Numbered from the stretch's first letter, positions 17,602 to 25,255 are shown. The stretch: DNA of 64,000 nucleotides from Cellulosilyticum lentocellum DSM 5427 (GCF_000178835.2 NC_015275.1:1261001-1325000), one strand, 5' to 3'. The notes: generated by a model from the sequence alone, not told the origin. A program made the numbers and translations.

Positions 17602-17633
17602 AAAATCTACACTGTTAGTGTAGATTTTTTTTT
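17602..17633 (+). terminator. Terminator after hup
   Basis: AAAATCTACACT pairs with AGTGTAGATTTT around a four-base loop, followed by a T run to 17633. Confidence 0.9.
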
Positions 17634-17650
17634 GTCAAATGGAGGATAAG

Positions 17651-17890
17651 ATGCGTATAGATAAATACTTAAAGATTAGTCGTATCATTAAAAGAAGAAC
17701 TATTGCTCAAGAAGCATGTGATAGTGGAAGAGTGATGGTTAATGATAAGCTTGCAAAACCAGGAACTGATGTAAAGATAGGTGATGTTATAGAGATTCGT
17801 TTTGGGACGCAGACCGCTAAGTATGAAGTGTTAGAAATTAAGGAACATGTAAAAAAAGAAGAAACAGATAACTTGTACCGTATTTTGTAA
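17651..17890 (+). CDS. rqcP: S4-domain RNA-binding protein RqcP (YabO)
   Basis: RqcP works with RqcH on stalled 50S subunits to add C-terminal alanine tails in bacterial ribosome quality control. The 79-residue protein is essentially one S4 domain: MRIDKYLKISRIIKRRTIA, then SGRVMVNDKLAKPG and IGDVIEIRFG. I start at 17651 because GGAGG (17641-17645) ends five bases before this ATG; the in-frame ATG at 17639 overlaps that site. The neighbours mazG, yabP, yabQ and divIC match the B. subtilis yabO locus, which separates it from other S4 proteins such as Hsp15. Confidence 0.92.
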   Translation: MRIDKYLKISRIIKRRTIAQEACDSGRVMVNDKLAKPGTDVKIGDVIEIRFGTQTAKYEVLEIKEHVKKEETDNLYRIL

Positions 17891-17952
17891 TAAATATCAT
17901 TTCCTTTCATATAAATAGTTATAGAAGGCTATAAGATGAAAGGATGATAAAA

Positions 17953-18234
17953 ATGGAAGAAAAAATGGGACGAAAGCACATGCTTACTTTATCAGATAGA
18001 GAAAAGCTATCTATTACAGGCGTAACAGAAGTTTTTTCTTTTGATGAAGAAGTTATAGAATTAGAAACGGGTAAAGGGTATCTGGAGATTAAAGGAGACG
18101 GGCTCCATATCATTAAGATGAATATTGATGATGGAGAGGTGATTGTAGAAGGAACAGTTGATGAACTTATTTATCATGATAATCAAAGCCAAGGTAAGAA
18201 AAAGGGCGCGATTATGTCGAAATTATTTAAATAA
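17953..18234 (+). CDS. yabP: Sporulation protein YabP
   Basis: YabP is a small sporulation protein of unknown biochemical role, needed for normal spore formation with YabQ. The 93-residue protein has the family pattern LSITGVTEVFSFDEEVIELE, GYLEIKGDGLHI, VEGTVDELIY and a C-terminal SKLFK. I favour the ATG at 17953, with AAAGG about nine bases upstream; the ATG at 17944 directly abuts that site. yabQ begins 12 bp after the stop. Confidence 0.9.
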   Translation: MEEKMGRKHMLTLSDREKLSITGVTEVFSFDEEVIELETGKGYLEIKGDGLHIIKMNIDDGEVIVEGTVDELIYHDNQSQGKKKGAIMSKLFK

Positions 18235-18246
18235 GTCGGTGATGTT

Positions 18247-18768
18247 ATGAATCAAATTGTAAGCAGTCAAACCAGGCTCTTTATCACTTCTATCGAAATA
18301 GGGATTATGATGGGGATTATATTTGACCTAGTAAGAATTGTGAGAAAAATTATAAAGCACCCTAATTTCTTTGTACAGCTAGAAGATATGCTATACTGGA
18401 TTTTTTGTGGTTTTACTGGGTTCTATATGCTTTATATATGTAATTATGCAGATATAAGACCTTATATCTTTATTGGTATTATTTTAGGAGCAACTCTGTA
18501 TTTCCTAACCTTTAGCATTGTTTTTATGGGAATTATGACTAGGATTATTAATTATGTAAAAGCAGTACTTAGAAAGCTTTATCATCTAATCCTTATCCCT
18601 GTTAGAGGAACTATAAGGCTAATTAAGGTTCCTTTAAATTACATACAAAATAAACACAATCAGATGAAATACTATCAAAAACTTAAAAGACGGGCGGTTG
18701 CCAGGAAGAAATATCAACAAGAGGCAGATAAAAAAACAGAACGTTTTTTAAAAAATCAAAAAATATGA
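18247..18768 (+). CDS. yabQ: Spore cortex protein YabQ
   Basis: YabQ is an integral membrane protein required for spore cortex formation in B. subtilis. The 173-residue protein has about three hydrophobic helices (near residues 15-32, 45-62 and 70-95) and a strongly basic C-terminal tail from about 105 on. That topology matches the family. It follows yabP closely and precedes divIC, the same order as in B. subtilis. Sequence motifs are weak, so the call leans on topology and context. Confidence 0.88.
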   Translation: MNQIVSSQTRLFITSIEIGIMMGIIFDLVRIVRKIIKHPNFFVQLEDMLYWIFCGFTGFYMLYICNYADIRPYIFIGIILGATLYFLTFSIVFMGIMTRIINYVKAVLRKLYHLILIPVRGTIRLIKVPLNYIQNKHNQMKYYQKLKRRAVARKKYQQEADKKTERFLKNQKI

Positions 18769-18797
18769 TTTACAAAGGCTGATAGCTTTTATATTAT
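18769..18797 (+). promoter_or_regulatory. Possible promoter for divIC
   Basis: TTTACA at 18769-18774 and TATTAT at 18792-18797 are 17 bp apart, about 57 bp before the divIC-like start. It may let the cell-division gene be expressed apart from the upstream sporulation genes. Confidence 0.45.
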
Positions 18798-18853
18798 AAT
18801 AAGTAAGAAGGATACAAAATAAATTTTAATTTTATATAAAAGCAGGGATACAA

Positions 18854-19135
18854 ATGAGAAAACAAAAAGTAATCATTTTAAGAATTACATTTATCGTCAC
18901 TACCCTGGGAGTATTGGGCTTGTTTGTAAGTGGACAAAATCTTAGGGTATTGAACCAAAAAGTTGATAAAGAGTTAGAAGTAACAAGAGAAAAAGTAGCT
19001 GTTCAACAAGATAAGCTAGAGGCACTACAAAAAGAAGTGACAGATATTAACTCTAAAGAGTATATTGAAAAGGTAGCAACAGATCAACTGGGTATGGTAG
19101 AAGAGGATACAATTGTCTTTCGAGAAAAGAAATAG
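18854..19135 (+). CDS. Septum formation initiator, FtsB/DivIC family
   Basis: This 93-residue single-pass membrane protein belongs to the divisome coiled-coil family that bridges FtsL and FtsQ/DivIB. It has a basic N-terminus, one transmembrane helix (about residues 9-28) and a coiled coil (about 30-68). The C-terminal segment EYIEKVATDQLGMVEEDTIV holds the conserved family motif. Its place after yabQ matches B. subtilis divIC. The initiator tRNA promoter begins three bases after its stop. Confidence 0.88.
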   Translation: MRKQKVIILRITFIVTTLGVLGLFVSGQNLRVLNQKVDKELEVTREKVAVQQDKLEALQKEVTDINSKEYIEKVATDQLGMVEEDTIVFREKK

Positions 19136-19137
19136 CC

Positions 19138-19165
19138 TTGACAAAAATGATACATGGATTATACT
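19138..19165 (+). promoter_or_regulatory. Promoter for the initiator tRNA
   Basis: TTGACA at 19138-19143 and TATACT at 19160-19165 with 16-bp spacing, 45 bp upstream of the tRNA. Confidence 0.7.
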
Positions 19166-19210
19166 TAAATTAACAGAGCATATAGTGTTGCTTTGTTATT
19201 AGAAGAATAA

Positions 19211-19283
19211 CGCGGGATGGAGCAGTTGGCAGCTCGTCGGGCTCATAACCCGAAGGTCACAGGTTCAAGTCCTGTTCCCGCTA
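19211..19283 (+). tRNA. Initiator tRNA-fMet (CAT)
   Basis: All arms fold: acceptor CGCGGGA with TCCCGCT, D-arm GAGC/GCTC, anticodon arm TCGGG-CTCATAA-CCCGA, T-arm ACAGG/CCTGT. The three consecutive G-C pairs in the anticodon stem and the unpaired position 1-72 mark it as an initiator. The 1-72 pair is C and T here, where A72 is usual. CCA is not encoded. Confidence 0.96.
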
Positions 19284-19290
19284 TTACCAA

Positions 19291-19327
19291 AAGAAACAGC
19301 TTAAACCTATTTAAGCTGTTTCTTTTT
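19291..19327 (+). terminator. Terminator after tRNA-fMet
   Basis: A perfect 15-bp stem: AAGAAACAGCTTAAA (19291-19305) with TTTAAGCTGTTTCTT (19310-19324), four-base loop, T-rich tail. Confidence 0.92.
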
Positions 19328-19408
19328 ATGAAATTAGCTTTTATGAATGAAAAATAGTTGAACAAATAGACATAAACAAGCTATGATAAATACAAAAGGA
19401 GTGATAAG

Positions 19409-20519
19409 ATGTTAGAAATGGAGCAATTGCAGACAAGTTTGCAACCGTATAAAGCGAAATTAGTTGAAATGGGGAACCGTCTTTGACATCGAAGGATGCA
19501 AAGTTAAAGCTAGTGAACTAGAAGAAATGTCTATGGACAATGCTTTTTGGAATGATATAGAAAGGGCCCAAAGTGTACTACAACAACTTAAAAATTATAA
19601 AGACCGTATAGAAAAATACGATAAATTATGTGGTAGTTTTGAAGATATTTTAGTGCTGATAGAAATGGCTAATGAGGATGAGGATATTGGGCTAGCAGAG
19701 GAAGCAAAAGCATGTGCCAAAACTTTTGAAGAAGATTACAGTGAAATGCTTACTGCCACGTTATTAGATCAGGAGTATGACCGTAATAATGCCATATTAG
19801 AACTCCATCCAGGAGCAGGTGGAACTGAGGCGTGTGACTGGGTAGCTATGCTTTTTAGAATGTATACAAGATGGGCTGACAGAAAAGGTTTTAAGGTGGA
19901 AGTCCTTGATTATCTCGATGGAGATGAAGCAGGTATTAAGTCAGTAACTATTCAAATAAGTGGTGAGAATGCCTATGGTTATTTAAAATCTGAAAAGGGA
20001 ATTCACCGTTTAGTACGTATATCACCTTTTGATTCTTCTGGAAGAAGACATACTTCTTTTGCTTCGTGTGATGTTATACCTGAGATTACAGATGAAATAG
20101 AAATTGATATTAGGCCAGAAGACTTACGTATAGATACGTATCGTTCGACAGGTGCAGGTGGACAACATGTCAATACAACAGATTCAGCTGTGCGTATTAC
20201 TCATTTACCAACTAATATCGTGGTACAATGCCAAAATGAACGTTCACAGATTCAAAATAGAGAAAGAGCTATGCAAATGCTAAAAGCAAAACTCTATGAA
20301 AAAGAACAAGAGGAACGTATGGATAGAATAGATGGTATACGAGGAGAAAAAAAAGATATTGCATGGGGAAGTCAAATTAGATCCTATGTTTTTCATCCCT
20401 ATAATATGGTAAAGGACCATAGAACGAGTGAGGAAACAGGTAATACTTCAGCCGTTATGGATGGAGATATAGACCGCTTTATGAATGCTTATTTAGGATG
20501 GATTCATCAAAAAGATTGA
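19409..20519 (+). CDS. prfB: Peptide chain release factor 2, made by programmed +1 frameshift
   Basis: RF2 ends translation at UGA and UAA. The gene is two frames. The first runs from ATG 19409 for 25 codons to the in-frame TGA at 19484-19486. The main frame resumes with GAC at 19485 and ends at 20519. The slip site is CTT TGA C, the universal prfB autoregulatory site, with GGGG (19471-19474) upstream as the likely internal Shine-Dalgarno stimulator. The joined product is 369 residues. The GGQ motif falls at 250-252, the E. coli numbering, and the stop-codon recognition motif SPF is in [15 protein letters not shown]. Reading only the second frame would lose the N-terminal 25 residues. Confidence 0.96.
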
Positions 20520-20538
20520 TATTCAGGGGGAATGTCTT

Positions 20539-21021
20539 ATGGAGAGTAAGCAGATTGTCGTTTTCAAATTATTAGAACATGAGTTTGGTATGGATATAAT
20601 AAAGGTGTTAGAAATACAAAATTATGAATCAATAAGGCCTGTACCAGAGGTGCCCGATTATATAGAGGGGATTATCAATGTGAGAGGTGTTGTATTTACC
20701 ATATTCAATTTACGAAAAAGACTAAACCTGCCATTACAGGAAAACTTAAGTCATTCAAAACTGATTTTAATGAATCTAAAGGATAATAGGGTTGGGTTTA
20801 TTGTGGATAGTGTATCAGAGATATTAACAGTAGAAACCATGCATATAGAAGAATCATCAACTATATTAGGAAAAAAAGAAGTAAGCTGTATACAAGGAAT
20901 TATCAAAAAAGCAGATCAAATGATTCTTTTATTGGATGTAGATATACTTATTTCAGAGACACAAGAAATGATGCCGTTAGGAGTAAATGATGAAAACAAT
21001 TATAGTAGCAACTCAAAATAA
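20539..21021 (+). CDS. cheW: CheW-like chemotaxis adaptor
   Basis: CheW couples chemoreceptors to the kinase CheA. The 160-residue protein is a single CheW domain: IVVFKLLEHEFGMDIIKVLEI, YIEGIINVRGVVFTIFNLRK and VGFIVDSVSEI are the family blocks. It is not in a chemotaxis operon; its 3' end overlaps the rdgB start by about 30 bp, suggesting co-transcription. CheV (56893) and a chemoreceptor (52753) are elsewhere in the window. It may serve a specialised receptor set. A strong AGGGGG site precedes the ATG. Confidence 0.92.
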   Translation: MESKQIVVFKLLEHEFGMDIIKVLEIQNYESIRPVPEVPDYIEGIINVRGVVFTIFNLRKRLNLPLQENLSHSKLILMNLKDNRVGFIVDSVSEILTVETMHIEESSTILGKKEVSCIQGIIKKADQMILLLDVDILISETQEMMPLGVNDENNYSSNSK

Positions 21022-21586
21022 AGGAAAAGTAAAAGAAATAAAAGAGATGTTAGCTGATCTACAAGTTGAAGTAAAAACTATGGGAGAAGCAGGGATAGAT
21101 ATAGATATCGAAGAAAATGGTACGACCTTTGAAGCGAATGCCATCATTAAGTCAGAAGCAATAGCAGCGCTTGAACCAAATGCTATTGTAATTGCAGATG
21201 ATTCAGGGCTAGAAATTGATTATTTAAATAAGGAACCGGGTGTATATTCTGCTAGGTATTTAGGGAAAGATACATCATATGAAATAAAAAATCAAATGAT
21301 ATTAGAAAAATTACAAGATGTAGCTAAAGAAGAACGAACAGCAAGATTCGTTTGTAGTATTGCTATGAGTCGTAAGAATGAAGCTACAATAACGACAACA
21401 GGTGTATTAGAAGGCTATATTGGTTATGAAGCGAAGGGCACTAATGGATTCGGATATGACCCTATTTTTTACGTAGAAGAATTAGGGACTTCTACAGCTA
21501 TGCTCTCTATGGAGGAGAAGAATCAAATTAGTCATCGTGCCAAAGCACTTAAAGCTATGAAAAAAGAATTATTAAAAGTACTGTAG
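20990..21586 (+). CDS. rdgB: XTP/dITP diphosphatase (RdgB/Ham1 family)
   Basis: This enzyme removes inosine and xanthosine triphosphates from nucleotide pools. The 198-residue protein starts MKTIIVATQNKGKVKEIKEM and has GTTFEANAIIKSEA, ADDSGLEIDYLN, GVYSARYLG, GTNGFGYDPIF and a C-terminal SHRAKALKAM, all family motifs. I prefer ATG 20990 over 20987: AGGAG at 20979-20983 gives a six-base spacing. The start lies inside cheW. The next gene is a YfcE/YsnB phosphoesterase, the same pair as ysnA-ysnB in B. subtilis. Confidence 0.95.
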   Translation: MKTIIVATQNKGKVKEIKEMLADLQVEVKTMGEAGIDIDIEENGTTFEANAIIKSEAIAALEPNAIVIADDSGLEIDYLNKEPGVYSARYLGKDTSYEIKNQMILEKLQDVAKEERTARFVCSIAMSRKNEATITTTGVLEGYIGYEAKGTNGFGYDPIFYVEELGTSTAMLSMEEKNQISHRAKALKAMKKELLKVL

Positions 21587-21594
21587 GTGAGTAA

Positions 21595-22137
21595 ATGAAA
21601 GTACTAATAATAAGTGATACTCATGGAAAGATTGAAAATGTAAAAATGATATTAGAACGCACAATTCCTCTAGGTGTGGGTACTGTATTGCATTGTGGAG
21701 ATTATGTTAGTGATGCAAGGCTATTACAAAAATACTATCCTGGTGTAGAGATATATTATGTGTATGGTAATTGTGATGTTGGCTTTGGAGGTGCATACAG
21801 TGAAGTGGTAACTATAGAAGGTGTATCCTTTTATATGACTCATGGGCACAGGTATGGTGTAAAATGGGGAGAATATGATGATCTTATTATTGATGCCATA
21901 GCTCATGAAGCACAGGTAGCAGTATGTGGTCATTCTCATTGTGCTCATATAGAGAGAAAAGAAGATGTACTTCTATTAAACCCGGGAAGTATGACGCAGC
22001 CTAGAGATGGAAAATACCCTTCTTATGCTATTGTAGAAGTTAAGGGTGGGCAAATCAAAGAAGCAAATATCATGCAAATAATTGAGAATGAGAATGTCAT
22101 TATACATCCTATAAGTAATAGATATAGGGCAAGGTAA
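21595..22137 (+). CDS. YfcE/YsnB-type metallophosphoesterase
   Basis: This 180-residue protein is a calcineurin-like phosphoesterase of the YfcE/MJ0936 group, active on small phosphodiesters. The metal ligands appear in order: DTHG near the N-terminus, HCGDYVSDA, GNCD, THGHRYG and GHSHCAH, followed by NPGSMTQPRDG, which is typical of YfcE. It starts eight bases after the rdgB stop with AGGTGAG. The physiological substrate cannot be read from sequence. Confidence 0.92.
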   Translation: MKVLIISDTHGKIENVKMILERTIPLGVGTVLHCGDYVSDARLLQKYYPGVEIYYVYGNCDVGFGGAYSEVVTIEGVSFYMTHGHRYGVKWGEYDDLIIDAIAHEAQVAVCGHSHCAHIERKEDVLLLNPGSMTQPRDGKYPSYAIVEVKGGQIKEANIMQIIENENVIIHPISNRYRAR

Positions 22138-22163
22138 AAAAAATAAAAAAAACATAAAAGGTG

Positions 22164-22192
22164 TTGACGTATGCAAAGAAGTTAGGTATAAT
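22164..22192 (+). promoter_or_regulatory. Strong promoter of the nine-tRNA operon
   Basis: TTGACG (22164-22169) and TATAAT (22187-22192) are spaced by exactly 17 bp, 58 bp upstream of the first tRNA. It is among the best sigma-A matches in the window. Confidence 0.88.
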
Positions 22193-22193
22193 A

Positions 22194-22236
22194 CATTTTG
22201 TCAGTCGAGGAGGGAACTCTAAGAACTGACAAAATG
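22194..22236 (+). promoter_or_regulatory. Leader hairpin of the tRNA operon
   Basis: CATTTTGTCAGT (22194-22205) is perfectly complementary to ACTGACAAAATG (22225-22236), giving a 12-bp stem with a 19-base loop that contains GAGGAGGGAACTC. It starts right after the -10, so it would form at the 5' end of the tRNA precursor. No T run follows, so it is not a terminator. A processing signal or stabiliser is possible. Confidence 0.6.
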
Positions 22237-22249
22237 AAGCATATGATAT

Positions 22250-22320
22250 GCGGGTGTAGTTCAATGGTAGAACTTCAGCCTTCCAAGCTGACTACGTGGG
22301 TTCGATTCCCATCACCCGCT
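22250..22320 (+). tRNA. tRNA-Gly (TCC), copy 1
   Basis: 71 bases. Acceptor GCGGGTG/CACCCGC, anticodon loop CTTCCAA, T-loop TTCGATT. CCA is not encoded. Identical to copy 2 at 22816. Confidence 0.96.
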
Positions 22321-22325
22321 CTTGT

Positions 22326-22399
<74 letters not shown>

Positions 22400-22403
22400 G
22401 TAT

Positions 22404-22478
22404 GGTGGGTATAGCTCAGTTGGTAGTAGCACTGGATTGTGGTTCCAGGTGTCGTGGGTTCGAGCCCCATTACCCACC
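22404..22478 (+). tRNA. tRNA-His (GTG)
   Basis: 75 bases including the extra 5' G typical of tRNA-His (22404), which faces C73. Acceptor GTGGGTA/TACCCAC, anticodon loop TTGTGGT. The D-arm reads GCTC then GTAGC where GAGC is normal: one inserted T breaks the last D-stem pair. Confidence 0.93.
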
Positions 22479-22509
22479 TTTTATTATGGACAAACGTACA
22501 TAATAATGT

Positions 22510-22581
22510 AGGGTTATCGCCAAGCGGTAAGGCACAGGATTTTGATTCCTGCATTCGGAGGTTCAAATCCTCCTAGCCCTG
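22510..22581 (+). tRNA. tRNA-Gln (TTG), copy 1
   Basis: 72 bases. Acceptor AGGGTTA/TAGCCCT, anticodon stem CAGGA/TCCTG with loop TTTTGAT. Differs from copy 2 in the variable region and at one T-loop base. Confidence 0.95.
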
Positions 22582-22604
22582 TTAGGACATTTGTCCTATG
22601 GTTT

Positions 22605-22677
22605 GGGTCACTAGCTCAGTCGGTAGAGCACTTGACTTTTAATCAAGTTGTCCCGGGTTCGATTCCCGGGTGGCTCA
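22605..22677 (+). tRNA. tRNA-Lys (TTT)
   Basis: 73 bases. Acceptor GGGTCAC/GTGGCTC with G-T pairs, anticodon stem CTTGA/TCAAG with loop CTTTTAA. Confidence 0.96.
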
Positions 22678-22707
22678 TTCTTAACTCAATAGTTAAGGTT
22701 TTAATAT

Positions 22708-22789
22708 GCGGGCGTGGCGGAATTGGCAGACGCACTAGACTTAGGATCTAGCGCCGCGAGGTGTAAGGGTTCGACTCCCTTCGCCCGCA
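22708..22789 (+). tRNA. tRNA-Leu (TAG)
   Basis: 82 bases with the long variable arm of class II tRNAs. Acceptor GCGGGCG/CGCCCGC, anticodon loop CTTAGGA. Confidence 0.96.
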
Positions 22790-22815
22790 TCATTAAATAA
22801 ATATGCATAGTATAT

Positions 22816-22886
22816 GCGGGTGTAGTTCAATGGTAGAACTTCAGCCTTCCAAGCTGACTACGTGGGTTCGATTCCCATCACCCGCT
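22816..22886 (+). tRNA. tRNA-Gly (TCC), copy 2
   Basis: Exact repeat of copy 1 at 22250. It starts a Gly-Arg-Gln block that repeats the earlier part of the operon. Confidence 0.96.
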
Positions 22887-22891
22887 CTTAT

Positions 22892-22965
<74 letters not shown>

Positions 22966-22971
22966 GTATAT

Positions 22972-23043
22972 AGGGTTATCGCCAAGCGGTAAGGCACAGG
23001 ATTTTGATTCCTGCAGACGGAGGTTCGAATCCTCCTAGCCCTG
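22972..23043 (+). tRNA. tRNA-Gln (TTG), copy 2
   Basis: 72 bases. Same stems and anticodon as copy 1 but the variable region reads GACGG, not TTCGG, and the T-loop has G in place of A. The last tRNA of the operon. Confidence 0.95.
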
Positions 23044-23052
23044 TATAAAAAA

Positions 23053-23088
23053 CCCAGTGTAGATGATAGCATCTATACTGGCTTTTTT
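23053..23088 (+). terminator. Terminator of the tRNA operon
   Basis: CCAGTGTAGAT (23054-23064) pairs with ATCTATACTGG (23071-23081), followed by T6. Confidence 0.9.
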
Positions 23089-23129
23089 ATGTTTGTGAGA
23101 GAAATAAAAAGAAGGTAGAAATACATTAT

Positions 23130-23183
23130 AAAAGAAGCCGAACTAAGGAAATAAAATATACTTAGTTCGGCTTCTTTTGTTTA
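23130..23183. terminator. Second terminator-like hairpin, 18-bp perfect stem
   Basis: AAAAGAAGCCGAACTAAG (23130-23147) is exactly complementary to 23161-23178, and TTTTGTTT follows on the plus strand; the arms give T-rich tails in both directions. It lies 42 bp after the first terminator with no gene between. Confidence 0.8.
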
Positions 23184-23199
23184 TCTAGCTCTTTGAAGA

Positions 23200-23375
23200 A
23201 ACTTAATTAATAATTGCTACAAGGAACCTTATGAAAGATATAGCAAGGCTCCTCAGCATTGTCGGCGCTTCATGATACTACTAAATGGCAATTATTAAAG
23301 CTTAACCAAGAGGAGGGGCCTTAAGGATTTGATGGATGAACCTTTTTGAGGAATCAAACCTCTAAGACTCTAGTT
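23200..23375. ncRNA. Candidate structured RNA, strand and function unknown
   Basis: This gene-free stretch is less AT-rich than its surroundings and has nested long-range pairings. TTAATAATTGC (23207-23217) pairs with GCAATTATTAA (23288-23298). AAGGCTCCTC (23245-23254), inside that helix, can pair with GAGGGGCCTT (23313-23322), outside it, giving a pseudoknot. TTTGAT near 23328 pairs with ATCAAA near 23353. I do not recognise it as a known RNA class. It could be coincidental pairing or a decayed mobile-element end. Confidence 0.35.
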
Positions 23376-23448
23376 TAAAAACTTTATTTTTATATAAAGA
23401 TATATGTAGCTAGGAAAGACAATCCCTAATAAATAATAAAACAAATTC

Positions 23449-23907
23449 CTATTTTTCTGTAGGAACTCCATAGGTAGCTAAATTATTGTTTTTATAGCGA
23501 TTATCTAATGTGATGTCTTTTCCAAACCACTGAGGAGCTTTGAAAGAATCAGCAGCGGCTACGGAAGTAAATTCAACTTCTACGGTGCATAAGCCATCTA
23601 AGTGACCTTGATAGATATCTAACTCAGCTGTTAATTGATTTTCTAAAGGAATAAAATACCTTGTTTTTTTAATAGGCGAGCTATCTACTTTTTTATAAAG
23701 AGAATCATACTGCTCTTTGGTGATGGGCATTTCAAATTCTTCTCGTATCATATGCCCTTGGGATTTAACTGTAAGAAAATATTGGTTTCCCATCTCACGA
23801 AGCCTTATAACAGGATCGGTTGAAATGTATGCCTGTGTTATTTTTTCGCTTGAGTATGCTTCAAGTGAAGGATAGTCTTGCACTAAAAATTTACGTTCAA
23901 TTTCCAA
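23449..23907 (-). CDS. CYTH-domain triphosphatase
   Basis: CYTH proteins form a tunnel fold that hydrolyses inorganic triphosphate or other triphosphates with a metal. The 152-residue protein is one CYTH domain. It opens with the signature EIERKFLV (ExExK) and continues with ITQAYIS, VIRLREMG, YFLTVKSQG, ELDIYQG and VEVEF, which line the tunnel. It starts at TTG (23907) behind GGGGG, unusual among its neighbours. It is alone and opposite in direction to the tRNA operon and to the next gene. The substrate is not determinable from sequence, though tripolyphosphate is usual for short clostridial members. Confidence 0.9.
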   Translation of the reverse strand: MEIERKFLVQDYPSLEAYSSEKITQAYISTDPVIRLREMGNQYFLTVKSQGHMIREEFEMPITKEQYDSLYKKVDSSPIKKTRYFIPLENQLTAELDIYQGHLDGLCTVEVEFTSVAAADSFKAPQWFGKDITLDNRYKNNNLATYGVPTEK

Positions 23908-24157
23908 AATTAATTACCCCCTTAATTAAACCTTACTATATATTATATTACCATATTAGAAATATAAAAGCATGTTATTTAGAAAAATAGAGCGTATGAA
24001 TTAATTGAGAGGTTGTTATAAGAAGGCATATTAAAGCAAATAAGTAAAGATTTCTTATTAATACGTTTTAGATTAAAGCTATGTCATATATATATAAGAG
24101 AATAAGATAAAACAGGATGAAAGAATTATATGGCTATATTTAGTAAAGAGGTGAATA

Positions 24158-25240
24158 ATGGGAAAATATAAGGTATGTGTTTATGCGATTAGTAAAGATG
24201 AAGAGCAGTTTGTTGAGCGGTGGATGGATGCTGTAAGTGAAGCAGATTTAGTAGTTGTTTTGGACACTGGTTCTACGGATGAGACGGTTGGTAAATTGCG
24301 TAAAAGAGGGGCGATTGTTTATGAAGATAAGATAGAGCCATGGAGATTTGATGTGGCTCGAAATAAGGCCTTAGACTATGTGCCTATAGATGTAGATATT
24401 TGTGTATCCAACGACTTAGATGAAGTATTTGAAAAAGGATGGAGAAAAAAACTAGAAGAAGTCTGGCGACCTTTTTATACAAGAGCAAAATATAGATTTA
24501 CATGGTCATATAAAGCGGATAGTAGTCCTGATAAACAATTTGTAATGGAAAAAATACATGCTAGGAATAATTTTAGGTGGATTCATCCTGTACATGAGGT
24601 ACTTGAGTATATTGGAGAAGAACCAGATCAGTCAGTAGCTATTTATGATATTGTGTTAAATCATTATCCAGACTTAACTAAACCTAGGAGTCAATACTTA
24701 GCTTTATTGGAATTATCAGCAGAAGAAAACCCTATGGATGATCGTACAATTTTTTGGCTAGGGCGAGAGTATATGTATTATAGCCAATATGATGCTTGTA
24801 TAGAGATTTTAAAGAGGCATCTGTCGTTACCAACAGCTACTTGGGATGAGGAAAGGTCAGCTTCTATGCGTTTTATTTCTAATAGTTATAAAGCAATGGA
24901 GAATATGTCAGAAGCAAAAGTATGGCTTTATCGGGCTATAGCGGAGTGCCCATATGTAAGAGAACCTTATGTATATATGGCAAAGTTGGCGTACAGTGAA
25001 GAAAATTGGGAATTATTATTTTTTGTAACAGAAAAAGGATTAGAAATAAAAGAAAGGTCTGGAAGTTATTTAGTTGAACCTGAGAGCTGGGGATATATAT
25101 TAGAAGATTACGCAGCTATTTCTTGTTATTACTTAGGTCTTTATGAAAAATCTTATGAACATGCTATAAAAGCGTGTGAGTTATTACCTAACGACTCAAG
25201 ATTAGAAAATAATAAAAAACTTATTAAAGCCAAATTATAA
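24158..25240 (+). CDS. Family 2 glycosyltransferase with TPR-like C-terminus (first of tandem pair)
   Basis: This 360-residue protein has an N-terminal GT-A domain: VCVYAISKDEEQFVERWMDA, VLDTGSTDETV, WRFDVARNKALD and the metal-binding DLDE motif in SNDLDEVFE. Residues about 195-355 are helical repeats resembling TPRs, with REYMYYSQYDACIEIL and LYRAIAECPYVREPYVYMAK. This layout resembles SunS-like and other cytoplasmic glycosyltransferases that modify proteins or peptides. It is followed 15 bp later by a paralogue with the same start. No membrane segment is seen. The acceptor and sugar are unknown; the nearby BclB-like relic suggests a spore-surface target. Confidence 0.85.
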   Translation: MGKYKVCVYAISKDEEQFVERWMDAVSEADLVVVLDTGSTDETVGKLRKRGAIVYEDKIEPWRFDVARNKALDYVPIDVDICVSNDLDEVFEKGWRKKLEEVWRPFYTRAKYRFTWSYKADSSPDKQFVMEKIHARNNFRWIHPVHEVLEYIGEEPDQSVAIYDIVLNHYPDLTKPRSQYLALLELSAEENPMDDRTIFWLGREYMYYSQYDACIEILKRHLSLPTATWDEERSASMRFISNSYKAMENMSEAKVWLYRAIAECPYVREPYVYMAKLAYSEENWELLFFVTEKGLEIKERSGSYLVEPESWGYILEDYAAISCYYLGLYEKSYEHAIKACELLPNDSRLENNKKLIKAKL

Positions 25241-25255
25241 GGAAGGAGGAGTAGA

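Noticed and set aside
23130-23183. IS or MITE ends from the 18-bp perfect stem
   Set aside because: The arms are only 13 bases apart and a T-rich tail follows, so a terminator is the simpler reading.
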